Shown here: piece after piece, positions 63,741 to 64,000 of the stretch
Layout: each line of letters opens with the position of its first letter
How positions within the stretch are numbered: the stretch's first letter is position 1
NCBI GenBank assembly: GCA_001600355.1
Contig: BCJU01000001.1
Span: forward strand, 4,898,013-4,962,012
Origin: Meira nashicola
Lineage: Eukaryota > Basidiomycota > Exobasidiomycetes > Exobasidiales > Brachybasidiaceae
DNA: 64,000 nt
Direction of reading: 5' to 3'
The notes under the pieces: model-generated
Databases searched by the model: none
Seen by the model: the letters and a program-made list of their open reading frames with translations, nothing else
What the model was told of the DNA's origin: nothing
Position numbers and translations under genes: made by a program

Positions 63741-64000
63741 ATGTATTCATTTCACATCTTATTTGCCCTGTACGCTCTCCTAATCCTTAATTTTGTTGAG
63801 AGCAAAGATGAAAGCTTCATTGAACGTCAATACAAGCTTGCCTTGGAAATGCGATTCGCTCCAGAAGTGACTTTGATTAAACGCGAATATAAGGATTGTA
63901 TAGTGAGTATATCCCTTCTTCACTCCCCCGCATAGAATCGTTCAAATCTCAAAAGTATATTCCTAATGTTACCAGAAAATACCATGCTCAACAGATAAAC
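63741..64000 (+). CDS. Start of a secreted protein, cut by the right edge
   Basis: The ATG at 63741 begins MYSFHILFALYALLILNFVE, a clear signal peptide with a hydrophobic core, followed by SKDESFIERQYKLALEMRFA. The first exon ends at 63902 with a GTGAGT donor. A 73 bp intron ending in ACCAG at 63975 would join it in phase 0 to KIPCSTDK, which runs off the window. Intron length, donor and phase agree with the other introns here. Without splicing the frame meets a stop at 63933-63935. The remainder, and so the family, lies outside the window. Confidence 0.55.

Overview
The window is nuclear DNA of a fungus. The genes are typical eukaryotic housekeeping genes: a TRiC subunit, eIF2-beta, mitochondrial ATP synthase gamma, Luc7, Gemin2 and a fused PurK-PurE ADE2. 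They are separated by A+T-leaning spacers. Introns are few and very short (67-76 bp). One 12.3 kb uninterrupted gene encodes a hydroxamate-siderophore-type peptide synthetase. The secreted GPI-type Ser-rich protein and the synthetase layout fit a basidiomycete. The low intron density suggests the smut lineage (Ustilaginomycotina), but the species cannot be named from sequence alone.

Layout. 1-1431: no gene. 1432-8163: a Rab GTPase with unusual nucleotide-binding motifs, CCT3, and (minus) an SH3 + TBC Rab-GAP. 10341-18606: two minus-strand genes, an FBXW4-like F-box/WD40 protein and a giant DUF1765-like protein. 20548-28366: a four-helix membrane protein, a Myb/AT-hook protein divergent from LUC7, ADE2 divergent from a Gemin2 homologue. 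28367-32812: an SH3 + Ras-association adaptor with a Gln tract. 35596-36201: a highly codon-biased secreted GPI-type protein. 37247-42340: a HemK-type glutamine methyltransferase, eIF2-beta divergent from ATP3, and a CCDC174-like protein. 44034-48011: a large RhoGAP. 49091-61429: the peptide synthetase. 62440-63465: a protein of unknown function. 63741 to the right edge: the start of a secreted protein.

How they relate. The genes do not form one pathway. Two loose themes recur. One is small-GTPase and polarity control: Rab, TBC-GAP, RhoGAP and the SH3-RA adaptor. The other is RNA splicing: Luc7, Gemin2 and CCDC174-like. The most distinctive locus is the synthetase, read as A-T-C-A-T-C-A-T-C-T-C with no thioesterase, which is the plan of ferrichrome-family synthetases. 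Its upstream spacer carries an ATCAGATAA box identical to the extended consensus of fungal iron-responsive GATA repressors. No other siderophore gene is visible in the window.

Start codons were chosen as the first plausible ATG. Several long frames open upstream of it only through non-ATG codons. All coordinates and motif positions were read by eye.
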